A stretch of DNA of 20,625 nucleotides from Pseudomonadota bacterium (GTDB taxonomy: Bacteria > BMS3Abin14): contig QIFJ01000287.1 in assembly GCA_003229755.1 (NCBI GenBank), positions 1-20,625 of the forward strand, written 5' to 3'. The notes beneath the pieces were generated by a model, which was given only the letters and a program-made list of their open reading frames with translations, did not search any database and had not been told where the DNA came from. The position numbers and the translations under genes were made by a program. Positions 1-6,625 of the stretch are shown one piece after another. The stretch's first letter is position 1. Each line of letters opens with the position of its first letter.

Positions 1-345
1 GCAGTAAGCGCAGCGTTGGACATCATCGACCAGGAACCTGAGCGAAGGGAACAGCTGTGGAAAAACACCCACAGGATGATGGAGGGCTTCACGTCCCTGG
101 GGTTCGATATAGGGGACGCGGCCACGCCCATCATACCGGTAATAGTGGGGGACGATCTGTTGGCTTTCAAGTTCGCCGTCATGCTTCAGGAGGAAGGGGT
201 CTTTGCCAACCCTATCATAACACCTGCTACACTCCCGGGCCGCGCTCTCATCCGAACAAGCGTCATGGCCACCCACACGTTCGAGCAGCTGGACCGTGTT
301 CTGGAGGCCTTCGGCAAGGTGGGCAAGGCGGTAGGGCTTATATAA
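1..345 (+). CDS. PLP-dependent alpha-oxoamine synthase, C-terminal part (serine palmitoyltransferase/KBL-like)
   Basis: The reading frame is open from base 1 and ends at TAA 343-345, so this is the last 114 residues of a gene that begins outside the window. The C-terminal pattern is typical of the small domain of fold-type I alpha-oxoamine synthases (serine palmitoyltransferase, 2-amino-3-ketobutyrate CoA ligase, AONS). It includes TPIIPVIVGDD, then GVFANPIITPATLPG, then IRTSVMATHT followed by EQLDRVLEAF. These enzymes condense an acyl-CoA or acyl-ACP with an amino acid and release CO2. The PLP lysine and substrate pocket lie upstream and are not visible, so the substrate cannot be fixed. The following GNAT-type acyltransferase and lipid-kinase-like genes favour a sphingoid-base (SPT) role, but that is inference. 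The stop codon lies inside the first unit of a tandem duplication. Confidence 0.8.
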   Translation, partial: AVSAALDIIDQEPERREQLWKNTHRMMEGFTSLGFDIGDAATPIIPVIVGDDLLAFKFAVMLQEEGVFANPIITPATLPGRALIRTSVMATHTFEQLDRVLEAFGKVGKAVGLI

Positions 346-418
346 AGGTTCAAGGACCAACGCCCAATGACCAACGTGGGGTATATATAAGGGTCCAAAG
401 TCCAATGACCAACGTGGG
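340..418 (+). repeat. Tandem duplication of a ~40-bp unit between the first two genes
   Basis: Two imperfect units each run from a TATATA-rich start through AAGGNTC-like bases to an identical 17-bp block, CCAATGACCAACGTGGG, at 364-380 and 402-418. The first unit covers the stop codon of the upstream gene. The second ends in GGGA about 7 bases before the next ATG, so the repeat appears to supply that gene's ribosome binding site. The CCAATGACCAACG part belongs to the same degenerate 7-bp repeat class found in other gaps of the window. Confidence 0.75.
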
Positions 419-426
419 AACAAACT

Positions 427-1545
427 ATGAGCATCAAGATAGTTGAGGCGGAAAAAGGCAGGGCTTTGAAGGACTTCATCAATTTGCCCTGGACTCTGTA
501 TCGTGGGGATCCCTACTGGGTGCCTCCTCTGAAGAAGGACGTATCAGGACTTCTCTCCACAAAACATCCTTTTTTCAGGAACGCCCGGCGAAAAATATTT
601 GTCTGCTATAAAAATAAGCGACCTGCAGGCCGGATCGTGGGCATTCTGAACAACGCTCACAATGAGTTTCATAATGAAAAAACCGGTTTTTTCGGATTCT
701 TCGAATCGATACCTGATCAGGAAGTTGCATCAGCCCTGTTTGCTGAGGCAGAGAGTTACCTTATTGAGAACGGTATGGAGATCTCCAGGGGGCCCGTAAA
801 TCCAAGTATGAATGAAGAGTGTGGTTTGCTGATTGACAACTTCATGTCCCCTCCGTTTATCATGATGACCTACAATCCGCCCTACTATTTGGACCTGATC
901 GAAGGCGCAGGCTACGGCAAGGCCAAAGATCTTTTCGCATTCTATTTCAACGTTGGCCAGCGCCTCCCGGACAGGCTCGCGCGTCTTGCAAAGAAGATAG
1001 AACAGCGGGAGAAGGGCCTTGCGGTCAGATGCCTTGACATGAAGGAATTCAACCACGACCTTGAGATGGTCAAGACTATCTACAATGAGGCGTGGGAGAA
1101 GAACTGGGGCTTTTTCCCAATGACCGATGACGAGATCAACTACATGGCGAAAAATCTCAAACCCATCGTCGATCCTGAAAGAGTGGCTTTCGCTTTTGTT
1201 GATGGTGAGCCGGCCGGTTTCCTGATGGCTCTGCCCGATTATAATCAGGTGTTGCGGATCCTCAACGGCAGGCTGATCACCTTGAGGTTGTTAAGAGCCC
1301 TTAAGGCGGCGAAGGAGATAACAACCTCCAGGGTCATGATAATGGGGACCAGGGAGAAGTTCAGGAAGAGAGGTATCGAGTCTCTCCTTTTTGCCCTGCT
1401 CTGGCAGAAGGGGATCGACAGGGGTGATAAATACGGAGAGTTTTCATGGACCCTGGAGGATAACACACTGATGAACGATACCTTGGTGAAGATTTTCGGG
1501 GCCACCCCCTACAAAACCTACCGCATATACGACAGAGAACTGTGA
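427..1545 (+). CDS. GNAT-fold acyltransferase, possible bacterial ceramide synthase-like
   Basis: A 372-residue soluble protein starting at ATG 427 with GGGA just upstream. The N-terminal half carries a conserved-looking block, SRGPVNPSMNEECGLLIDNF, around residue 120, followed by PPFIMMTYNPPYY. The C-terminal half looks like a GNAT acyl-CoA domain. A beta strand MIMGT runs into the EKFRKRGIESLL loop that would hold the pantetheine/pyrophosphate, then FSWTLEDN and a closing segment FGATPYKTYRIYDREL. This architecture resembles the long YghO-like GNAT family. From recall, the Caulobacter ceramide N-acyltransferase (bCerS) is also a GNAT-type protein encoded near spt. Position directly after an SPT-like gene and before a lipid-kinase-like gene supports N-acylation of a long-chain base, but the substrate is inferred. 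It could equally acylate another amine. Confidence 0.7.
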   Translation: MSIKIVEAEKGRALKDFINLPWTLYRGDPYWVPPLKKDVSGLLSTKHPFFRNARRKIFVCYKNKRPAGRIVGILNNAHNEFHNEKTGFFGFFESIPDQEVASALFAEAESYLIENGMEISRGPVNPSMNEECGLLIDNFMSPPFIMMTYNPPYYLDLIEGAGYGKAKDLFAFYFNVGQRLPDRLARLAKKIEQREKGLAVRCLDMKEFNHDLEMVKTIYNEAWEKNWGFFPMTDDEINYMAKNLKPIVDPERVAFAFVDGEPAGFLMALPDYNQVLRILNGRLITLRLLRALKAAKEITTSRVMIMGTREKFRKRGIESLLFALLWQKGIDRGDKYGEFSWTLEDNTLMNDTLVKIFGATPYKTYRIYDREL

Positions 1546-1553
1546 AATAGCTG

Positions 1554-2156
1554 ATGTCCCTCGCAGACGTCCAGAGAGAGGTTCCCAGAACCTTTTTCCA
1601 TGTCCTCGGCGGCGTTTTCCTGGCAATTATCGGGTATGCTCTCCAGAGTCCGACTAATAAAATAGTCCTGGGAGCCTTCTTCCTGACATCCGTTTCTGTA
1701 GACACTGCGAGGCTTTACAGCCAGGGATTCAGCAGGTTGATCCAACCTGTCCTGGGGCCCTTCATGAGGCCCTCTGAAGCGGCCAGGATCACCGGAACGC
1801 CGGCATTCACCGGCGGCATTTTCCTTGCATTTCTTCTGTTTTCAAAGCACGCGGCACTGGCTTCGGTTATTCCGCTGATCATCGGAGACAGGGCTGCGGT
1901 CCTTGTCGGAAAGGGCTTCGGCCGGATAAGGATAGGGTCAAAGACACTGGAGGGTTCCCTGGCGTGTTTGTTGATAACTATCCTTGCCTATCTTTTTATA
2001 CGAAAAATGTGGCCTTCCCTGCTGCCCTTCGGCATCGTTATTTTGATAATCGCAGCCGTGGCGGGCACCCTTGCCGAAATGCTTCCGCGTCCATTTAACG
2101 ACAACCTCACAATACCCCTTACGGTGGGCTTTATCCTGGCTGTTTTTTCCGGGTAA
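1554..2156 (+). CDS. DGK1/SEC59/VTE5-type membrane lipid kinase (CTP-dependent diacylglycerol/polyprenol kinase family)
   Basis: A 200-residue integral membrane protein with about six hydrophobic segments. The signature lies in the middle: PLIIGDRAAVLVGKGFG, then the basic stretch RIRIGSKTLEGSLA. It matches the GD-A--vG--fG and KT-EGS motifs of the dolichol kinase/DGK1/phytol kinase superfamily, which transfers phosphate from CTP (or another NTP) to a lipid alcohol. Its start lies 8 bases after the GNAT-like gene, so the two are probably co-transcribed. No strong ribosome binding site is visible before ATG 1554, which suggests translational coupling. In this context a sphingoid base, ceramide or diacylglycerol are candidate substrates, but the sequence does not choose between them. 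Confidence 0.75.
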   Translation: MSLADVQREVPRTFFHVLGGVFLAIIGYALQSPTNKIVLGAFFLTSVSVDTARLYSQGFSRLIQPVLGPFMRPSEAARITGTPAFTGGIFLAFLLFSKHAALASVIPLIIGDRAAVLVGKGFGRIRIGSKTLEGSLACLLITILAYLFIRKMWPSLLPFGIVILIIAAVAGTLAEMLPRPFNDNLTIPLTVGFILAVFSG

Positions 2157-2177
2157 CCGTCTGACATTCCCGAGCAC

Positions 2178-2891
2178 ATGAACGACGTCAAGAACAATAT
2201 GATGAAGCAGGCATTCACGGATGCCTTACCCATTATACTGGGATACATACCCATGGGCGCGGCCTACGGGATCCTTGCAAGGCAGAGCGGAATAAGTCTC
2301 TTCCCGGCAATATTCATGTCGATCGTTGTATTCGCAGGGGCAAGCCAGTTCATTGCAGTGGGATTGCTTTCAGGGGGGGCGACAGGCTTCGAGGTAGTCC
2401 TCACGACATTCTTCTTGAACCTTAGACATGTCCTGATGAGCGCCTCCCTTTCACCCTTTTTCAGAAAAGTGAGCCGGTGGATAATACCCTTTATCGCATG
2501 GGGTGTGACTGATGAGACATATGCCATTTCCATAGGGAGGTACCATAGCAATGAAGCGGACCACAGATACAGCCTGGTCCTCCACTATACAGCCTATGCC
2601 AGCTGGCTTACCGGCTCTGTCCTCGGTGCGTTGGCAGGTTTCCTGGTTCCAGCAGCCCTTCAGAGCAGCCTGGAGTTCGCCCTCTACTCAATGTTCGTGG
2701 GCCTGGTAATTCTCCAGATATCGGACAGGCTGCATCTCCTCGTGGGTGTTGCCACAGCAGCGATGTCGATATTGTTTTCGTTCTTTATGGGCGGAACCTG
2801 GAATATCATAACGGCCGCGTTTGCAGGGGCGACGTTGGGGTTGGTGTTAGAGCAGGGAGGAGGGAAGAGGAAAAAGGAAAGAGGGGGGTAA
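2178..2891 (+). CDS. azlC: AzlC family branched-chain amino acid exporter, large subunit
   Basis: A 237-residue membrane protein with AzlC hallmarks: ALPIILGYIPMGAAYGILA near the N-terminus, then IVVFAGASQFIAVGLL, FFLNLRHVLMSASL and WGVTDETYAI. With the small AzlD subunit it forms an exporter for branched-chain amino acids or analogues in the inner membrane. ATG 2178 is taken as the start. ATG 2199 (MMKQAFTDALP) is a reasonable alternative because most family members begin close to that point. The C-terminal tail (GGGKRKKERGG) is encoded by a purine-rich tract that runs straight into a G-rich repeat over the stop codon. That tail may therefore be repeat-derived rather than ancestral. Confidence 0.9.
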   Translation: MNDVKNNMMKQAFTDALPIILGYIPMGAAYGILARQSGISLFPAIFMSIVVFAGASQFIAVGLLSGGATGFEVVLTTFFLNLRHVLMSASLSPFFRKVSRWIIPFIAWGVTDETYAISIGRYHSNEADHRYSLVLHYTAYASWLTGSVLGALAGFLVPAALQSSLEFALYSMFVGLVILQISDRLHLLVGVATAAMSILFSFFMGGTWNIITAAFAGATLGLVLEQGGGKRKKERGG

Positions 2892-2920
2892 TGCGTAAGG
2901 GAGTAACGGGGTGTGGGGGT
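2883..2920 (+). repeat. G-rich repeat over the azlC stop codon, G-quadruplex potential
   Basis: The tract begins with six G and the azlC stop TAA and continues with GTAAGGGAGTAACGGGG and TGTGGGGGT. Several runs of three or more G lie within short loops on the sense strand, which fits a G-quadruplex-forming pattern. The block GTA(A/T)CGGGGTGTGGGGGT recurs at the 3' end of ubiE (minus strand, 5124-5166), and a shorter match lies near 15359-15371. The shared placement over two unrelated stop codons suggests a dispersed 3'-end repeat. Confidence 0.65.
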
Positions 2921-3017
2921 AGAACATTAGAGCATTGGAACTTGGAAAATGGAGATTGGAAATTAGACAAATGGAGTTGTTGATTAACCTGGGTCTTGGG
3001 TCCTGGGTCTTGGGACA
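2921..3017 (+). repeat. Degenerate heptamer array separating azlC from azlD
   Basis: The first half has units of the TTGGANN/ATTAGAN type (agaacattagagcattgga onward). The end is a cleaner array, CTGGGTC TTGGGTC twice, with an exact 7-bp unit and 14-bp superperiod at about 2992-3017. AzlC and AzlD genes usually overlap or nearly touch, so this 141-bp gap looks like repeat growth inside an operon. No promoter was recognised in it. Confidence 0.75.
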
Positions 3018-3032
3018 CCGAGGAAAATAAGT

Positions 3033-3353
3033 ATGGAGAATGAACGTCTCATTATTATTTTCCTCGGAATGGCCGCCGCCACATACTTTCCGCGGCTGAT
3101 CCCCCTGGTTGCGCTGTCGAAGATCGAGCTCCCCAGGGTGGTTATGCGCTGGCTTTCCTACCTGCCCGTGGCCATTCTGTCAGCCCTGATATTCCCGGGG
3201 GCGATCCAGAGGGCCGGCGCTATAGACGTTAGTCCCGGCAACCCGGGACTCTGGGCTCTTATAATAAGCTTTGGTGTGGCTGTAAAGACCAGGAACCTGA
3301 TCCTGACTGTAGTGGTCGGGGGAGTGGCTATGTATCTGGTTCAATTATTATAA
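3033..3353 (+). CDS. azlD: AzlD family amino acid exporter, small subunit
   Basis: A 106-residue protein with three to four hydrophobic segments and the AzlD pattern AAATYFPRLIPL near the N-terminus, then MRWLSYLPVAILSALIFP and a closing TRNLILTVVVGGVAMYL. It is the small partner of AzlC and is probably needed for export activity in the inner membrane. GAGG lies 9 bases before ATG 3033 and supports the start. The stop is followed within a few bases by a long hairpin that likely ends the transcript. Separation from azlC by a repeat array is unusual for this pair. Confidence 0.9.
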   Translation: MENERLIIIFLGMAAATYFPRLIPLVALSKIELPRVVMRWLSYLPVAILSALIFPGAIQRAGAIDVSPGNPGLWALIISFGVAVKTRNLILTVVVGGVAMYLVQLL

Positions 3354-3357
3354 ACTC

Positions 3358-3421
3358 GACCAATGACCAATGACCAACGACCAATTTTGACCTTGGTCCT
3401 TGGTCTTTGGTCGCGGTTTTT
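3358..3421. terminator. Bidirectional terminator-like hairpin made of heptamer repeats
   Basis: The left arm 3365-3384 consists of GACCAAN units and the right arm 3393-3412 of TTGGTCN units. They pair over 20 positions with two mismatches around an 8-base loop. A run of five T (3417-3421) follows on the + strand. It sits between the convergent azlD (+) and ABC permease (-) genes, which fits a shared terminator, and it is built from the same 7-bp repeat class as the other arrays. Confidence 0.75.
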
Positions 3422-4171
3422 CTACAACTTCGTCCATCGACACAGCGTTCTATCGGTGAACTCCACGATCTCATACAAAATCACACCCAGCAGCCCCATT
3501 CCCACTATGCCGGCATACATCTCCCGGTAGTTGAGGCGGCTCCAGGCGTCAAGAATAAAGTATCCCAGACCAGTATTTGTGGCGAACGATTCCACAAAGA
3601 AGAGGACTGCGATGGCGGTGCCAATGCCGATTCTCAGGGCTGTAAGTACCTTGGGAAGCACCGCGGGAAGAACCAGGTGGGCGGCCTTCTGCCAGCGGTT
3701 TGCGCCAAGTGATCTCATGGAGAGTATATATTCCCTGGGAATTTCCCGTGCCGCGTCCCGTGTTGTGACCAGTATCTGGAAAAACAGGATGAAGCTTATG
3801 AGGAAAACCTTGGAATTGTCCCCTATGCCCAGAAGAAGAAGGATCAGGGGCAGGAATGCGATCTTGGGAACAGGGTAAACAAGATATACAACTGGAGACA
3901 GGAAAGCATCAGCCCGGCTCGATCGTCCCATATATATACCCAGCGGAACGGCAGTGATAAGGGCCAGAACAAGGCTGATGAGCACACGGTAGGAGGAGCG
4001 GAGAAAATGACTCGCCATGGGGCCCTTCATGGAGATCGTAAACGCAGTAAGGACGGCAAAAGGGCCTGGAAGGGTTTCCGTATCGAGGATCGCGGCAAAC
4101 CCCTGCCAGATAACAAGCATAGCCGCTACAGCAATCAGGTAGGGCCTTATCCTTGCTGTAGTAATGGCCAT
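3422..4171 (-). CDS. ABC transporter permease, NitT/TauT (SsuC/TauC-like) family
   Basis: A 249-residue inner-membrane protein with about six hydrophobic segments. The cytoplasmic EAA loop that docks with the ATPase is clear (EYILSMRSLGANRWQKAAHL, then VLPAVLP). It is preceded by the typical YPVPKIAFLPLILLLLGIG and followed by FFVESFATNTGLGYFI. These are features of permeases for sulfonates, taurine, nitrate/bicarbonate or thiamine-precursor-like substrates. ATG 4171 follows the TAG of the ATPase gene with no gap, so the two are translationally coupled. No substrate-binding protein gene is adjacent, and nothing in the permease fixes the substrate. Confidence 0.88.
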   Translation of the reverse strand: MAITTARIRPYLIAVAAMLVIWQGFAAILDTETLPGPFAVLTAFTISMKGPMASHFLRSSYRVLISLVLALITAVPLGIYMGRSSRADAFLSPVVYLVYPVPKIAFLPLILLLLGIGDNSKVFLISFILFFQILVTTRDAAREIPREYILSMRSLGANRWQKAAHLVLPAVLPKVLTALRIGIGTAIAVLFFVESFATNTGLGYFILDAWSRLNYREMYAGIVGMGLLGVILYEIVEFTDRTLCRWTKL

Positions 4172-4915
4172 CTATCTGTCCTCCAGAGCTCTTCGAACCT
4201 GAATGCATTGTCTGTGAAATTCATCCGACAGCCGGAATGACTCTGCTCCCATACCGGGATTGTCCAGAACCGTCAGTATATGGCCAGGTCTTTCAGACAG
4301 CACAACAATGCGCCTTCCCAGAAACACTGCCTCTTCGATACCGTGGGATACCATGAGAAAAGTAAAATTCCGCTCCTTCCAGATCCTCAGGAGCAGGTTC
4401 TGCAGGGTCTCTCTGGTCATTGCATCCAGTGCCGAGAAGGGTTCATCCATTAGAAGAAGGTCCGGCTCCGTTACAAGGGATCTCGCGATAGCTACTCTCT
4501 GTTTCTGGCCACCGGAGAGCTGTGGTGGATAGCTGTCCCTGATATCCCAGATCCCCAATTCACGCATGAGCTCTCCGGCCTGTTCGTTACGCTCACCTCT
4601 TGGAATACCTCTGATGGTCAAACCAAGGGTTACGTTCGCAAGCGCGTTTTTCCAGGGGAAGAGCCCATGCTGCTGGAGGATAAGACTTGTCTCTCTTCTC
4701 CCACGGAGAGCCTGGTCACCATCTATCTGTACCGAGCCGGCTGAAGAAGATACCAGTCCGGCGAGAAGAAACAGGAGCGTAGTCTTACCGCATCCAGTAG
4801 GGCCAATCACGACGCACGGTTCACCTCCTGGAATGTCCAGATCGATACCCGACAGGGCGGGATGAGGGCCTGCGTCTGTCTGGTATGTAACGCTTGCGCC
4901 TTCAAATTTGATCAA
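4172..4915 (-). CDS. ABC transporter ATPase, NitT/TauT (SsuB/TauB-like) family
   Basis: A 247-residue nucleotide-binding subunit with all motifs intact: Walker A GPTGCGKTT near residue 38, Q-loop LILQQHGLFPWKNAL, signature LSGGQKQRVAIARSL, Walker B LLLMDEPFSALD and switch histidine in MVSHG. It powers the permease encoded immediately downstream. The frame starts with TTG at 4915 and has no internal ATG before the Walker B region. GGGAG lies 8 bases upstream, which supports the TTG start. The usual third component, a periplasmic binding protein, is absent on both sides. The pair may therefore use a binding protein encoded elsewhere. Confidence 0.9.
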   Translation of the reverse strand: MIKFEGASVTYQTDAGPHPALSGIDLDIPGGEPCVVIGPTGCGKTTLLFLLAGLVSSSAGSVQIDGDQALRGRRETSLILQQHGLFPWKNALANVTLGLTIRGIPRGERNEQAGELMRELGIWDIRDSYPPQLSGGQKQRVAIARSLVTEPDLLLMDEPFSALDAMTRETLQNLLLRIWKERNFTFLMVSHGIEEAVFLGRRIVVLSERPGHILTVLDNPGMGAESFRLSDEFHRQCIQVRRALEDR

Positions 4916-4950
4916 CCTTTAAACTCCCTTACTTGTAAAGTTCCAGGTTC

Positions 4951-5056
4951 CCCTTCGGCAAGCTCAGGGCAGGCAAATTCCAAGTATTTTAATCCAAGAT
5001 CAACGAGCCACAAGATTGCCGCGTCGTTACGCAACCGCAATACTCCTCGCAATGAC
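4951..5056. repeat. Two dispersed-type palindromic repeats upstream of the ABC operon
   Basis: At 4951-4975 lies a CCCTTCGGCAAGCTCAGGG-type element. At 5014-5056 lies an element that begins GATTGCCGCGTCG and ends CTCCTCGCAATGAC, so its termini ATTGC/GCAAT pair. Both resemble short intergenic repeats I know to be widespread in bacterial genomes. They are recognised from memory and have not been aligned. No promoter for the ABC operon could be singled out among them. Confidence 0.5.
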
Positions 5057-5123
5057 TATTTTTTTCGCCGGATCGTATAATTTACACCGATTCTCCGTTT
5101 CCCCGATTCATTCATTTCTCTAA

Positions 5124-5166
5124 CCCCCACACCCCGATACCCCCTTACCCCCTTACCCCCTTACCC
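5124..5166 (-). repeat. Telomere-like G-rich repeat over the ubiE stop codon
   Basis: On the + strand the 8-bp unit CCCCCTTA occurs three times in a row (5140-5163), preceded by CCCCCACACCCCGATA. On the ubiE sense strand this is TAAGGGGG repeated, with five or more runs of at least three G separated by 3-4 bases, so G-quadruplex formation is plausible. The ubiE stop codon TAA is itself the first repeat TAA. The distal block matches the tract at the azlC stop (2883-2920). Confidence 0.75.
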
Positions 5167-5892
5167 ATTCTTATCCCCTACATGTAAATAAGCTATACCG
5201 CAGGTAAGGGGGCGGTAGCGCACATCGTAGAAGCCGGCTTCCCTCATCTCGCTGCAAAATCCTTCAGGGTCGGGAAAGTCATCAACCGACCTCGGCAAGT
5301 AGCAATAAGCGCCGGAGTTGCCCGATATAGTACCACCCAGGAAAGGCAGGATGGAATGAAAGTAAAAACGAAAGACAGGCCCGATAATGGGCCTGTCCAT
5401 CCGGGAGAACTCCAGGATGATCAGTCTTCCTCCCGGTGCCATTACTCTGTTTATTTCAGCCAGAGCCCAGATCCTGTCCGGAAAGTTTCTTATGCCAAAG
5501 GCGATGGTTACTGCGTTAAATGTAGAATCAGAAAATGGCATGGACATGGCGTCACCTGCTGTGAGGAACAGGCTTTTTACCGATCTTGCGATCAGTTTTT
5601 TCCTCGCTATTCTGAGCATGGGCACCGCGAAATCAGCACCTACTATCTTCCAGTGACCATGGCTTTTTATCAATGTGAGGGCCACGTCACCTGTGCCAGT
5701 GGCAAGGTCCAGGGCTACACCCTGATCTGCGGTGGGCATTTCTGATGCCAATTCACGGCGCCATTTAATATCAACACCGAAGCTCAGCAGCCTGTTTAAC
5801 AGATCGTAGCGGTCTGCGATGGCGGAAAACATCGTCCTTATGGATGCTGATCCCTTTTTTGGAATAGTTTGCAAGCTTCTCCTGTACGTCAT
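5161..5892 (-). CDS. ubiE: Demethylmenaquinone/2-octaprenyl-benzoquinol methyltransferase
   Basis: A 243-residue class I SAM methyltransferase with the UbiE/MenG signatures: RYDLLNRLLSFGVDIKWRRE near residue 28, SAM motif I LDLATGTGDVA near residue 62, IAFGIRNFPDR near residue 130, GGRLIILEFS near 153 and the late YLPRSVDDFP. It C-methylates the quinone ring in menaquinone (MenG) and/or ubiquinone synthesis. Anaerobic lineages of the type suggested here normally make menaquinone. The start at ATG 5892 has no clear ribosome binding site. An internal ATG at 5832 with AAGGA close by is possible but would trim the usual N-terminal extension. No other quinone genes are adjacent. Confidence 0.92.
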   Translation of the reverse strand: MTYRRSLQTIPKKGSASIRTMFSAIADRYDLLNRLLSFGVDIKWRRELASEMPTADQGVALDLATGTGDVALTLIKSHGHWKIVGADFAVPMLRIARKKLIARSVKSLFLTAGDAMSMPFSDSTFNAVTIAFGIRNFPDRIWALAEINRVMAPGGRLIILEFSRMDRPIIGPVFRFYFHSILPFLGGTISGNSGAYCYLPRSVDDFPDPEGFCSEMREAGFYDVRYRPLTCGIAYLHVGDKNG

Positions 5893-5967
5893 TTGTTATT
5901 AGAAATCCCGGGCTTCAAGTTTCATGTTTCAAGAACTACCCTTCTCTTTTTAAAAGTTTGAAACCTG

Positions 5968-6121
5968 GGTTCATCTCCCACTCAGTTGGTAGGATATTGT
6001 TATAGTTCATTCATAAGGCAGGGTTTTTGGTGTAATCACTCGGCTGCGCAACGCCTTCCGCGCTTCGCTTCGTGATTCACCAAAATCCCGATTTGATATA
6101 ATAGAGCTACCCAGGTTCCGG
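5968..6121 (+). mobile_element. MITE-like element, copy A (left end plus hairpin core, right end missing)
   Basis: The left terminal repeat begins GGTTCATCTCCCACTCAGTT at 5968. The conserved hairpin core lies at 6021-6090, running from GGGTTTTTGGTGTAATCAC to CGTGATTCACCAAAA. After it, CAGGTTCCGG at about 6112-6121 matches an internal block of copies B and D, and then similarity stops. No GAGATGAACC right end is found before the pilZ-domain gene, so this is a truncated copy. It fills most of the 386-bp ubiE/PilZ gap. The rest, 6122-6278, shows nothing else recognisable. Confidence 0.75.
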
Positions 6122-6278
6122 ATATTCGAGTCCAATCGGAAATATAGCCTAAATAAGGTGCTATGTTAAATAGTTTGCAGAAGCTGTGGTTGGCTGCCTG
6201 CAAGGTTCAGTGCTTTCGTTGAAGTGTTTCCCGGGATGATATATATTATGACCCTGTCAACTGTTTGCAAGTTAATTC

Positions 6279-6620
6279 ATGTGTTGTGGACCTGGAATGG
6301 TGAAGAAGAAAAAGCCGAAGGAGAGAAGGAAAAGCCCGCGTACCCAGATCCTGGCCGACGTAACTTTTGTACACGAGAACATGTCCCATAACGGCCAGAT
6401 GGTGAACGCTTCAGGAGGCGGAGCCTTTATAGAGACCAGAAAGCCGCCCGAAGTGGATTCTGTTATTAAGATAAAATCCAGCTTTCCAGGAATGGATCAC
6501 ACATCTACCGTTTTTGGCAGGGTAGCATGGAGAAGAACAGTTGGTGATTCTAACGGTCCGGCCGGGGTGGGTATAGAGTTTGTAGAGGAGGGAAGGCGGA
6601 CAAACATGGATCCTGCCTGA
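6279..6620 (+). CDS. PilZ-domain protein, c-di-GMP binding
   Basis: A 113-residue single-domain protein. The c-di-GMP motifs are both present: the arginine motif in ERRKSPRTQ near residues 16-21 (RxxxR type), and NASGGGAFIET near residue 43, corresponding to (D/N)xSxxG. PilZ proteins act as c-di-GMP receptors that change motility, exopolysaccharide or surface functions through a partner protein. ATG 6279 has no good ribosome binding site. ATG 6297 (MVKKKKPKERRK), six bases after GTGGA, may be the true start. The HD-GYP protein further along could be the opposing turnover enzyme, but no direct link is shown by sequence. Confidence 0.85.
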   Translation: MCCGPGMVKKKKPKERRKSPRTQILADVTFVHENMSHNGQMVNASGGGAFIETRKPPEVDSVIKIKSSFPGMDHTSTVFGRVAWRRTVGDSNGPAGVGIEFVEEGRRTNMDPA

Positions 6621-6625
6621 TAAAT

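Noticed and set aside
4862..5080. 72-residue + strand frame across the ABC ATPase start and the upstream gap
   Set aside because: It runs through the ATPase coding region and dispersed palindromic repeats and shows no conserved pattern.
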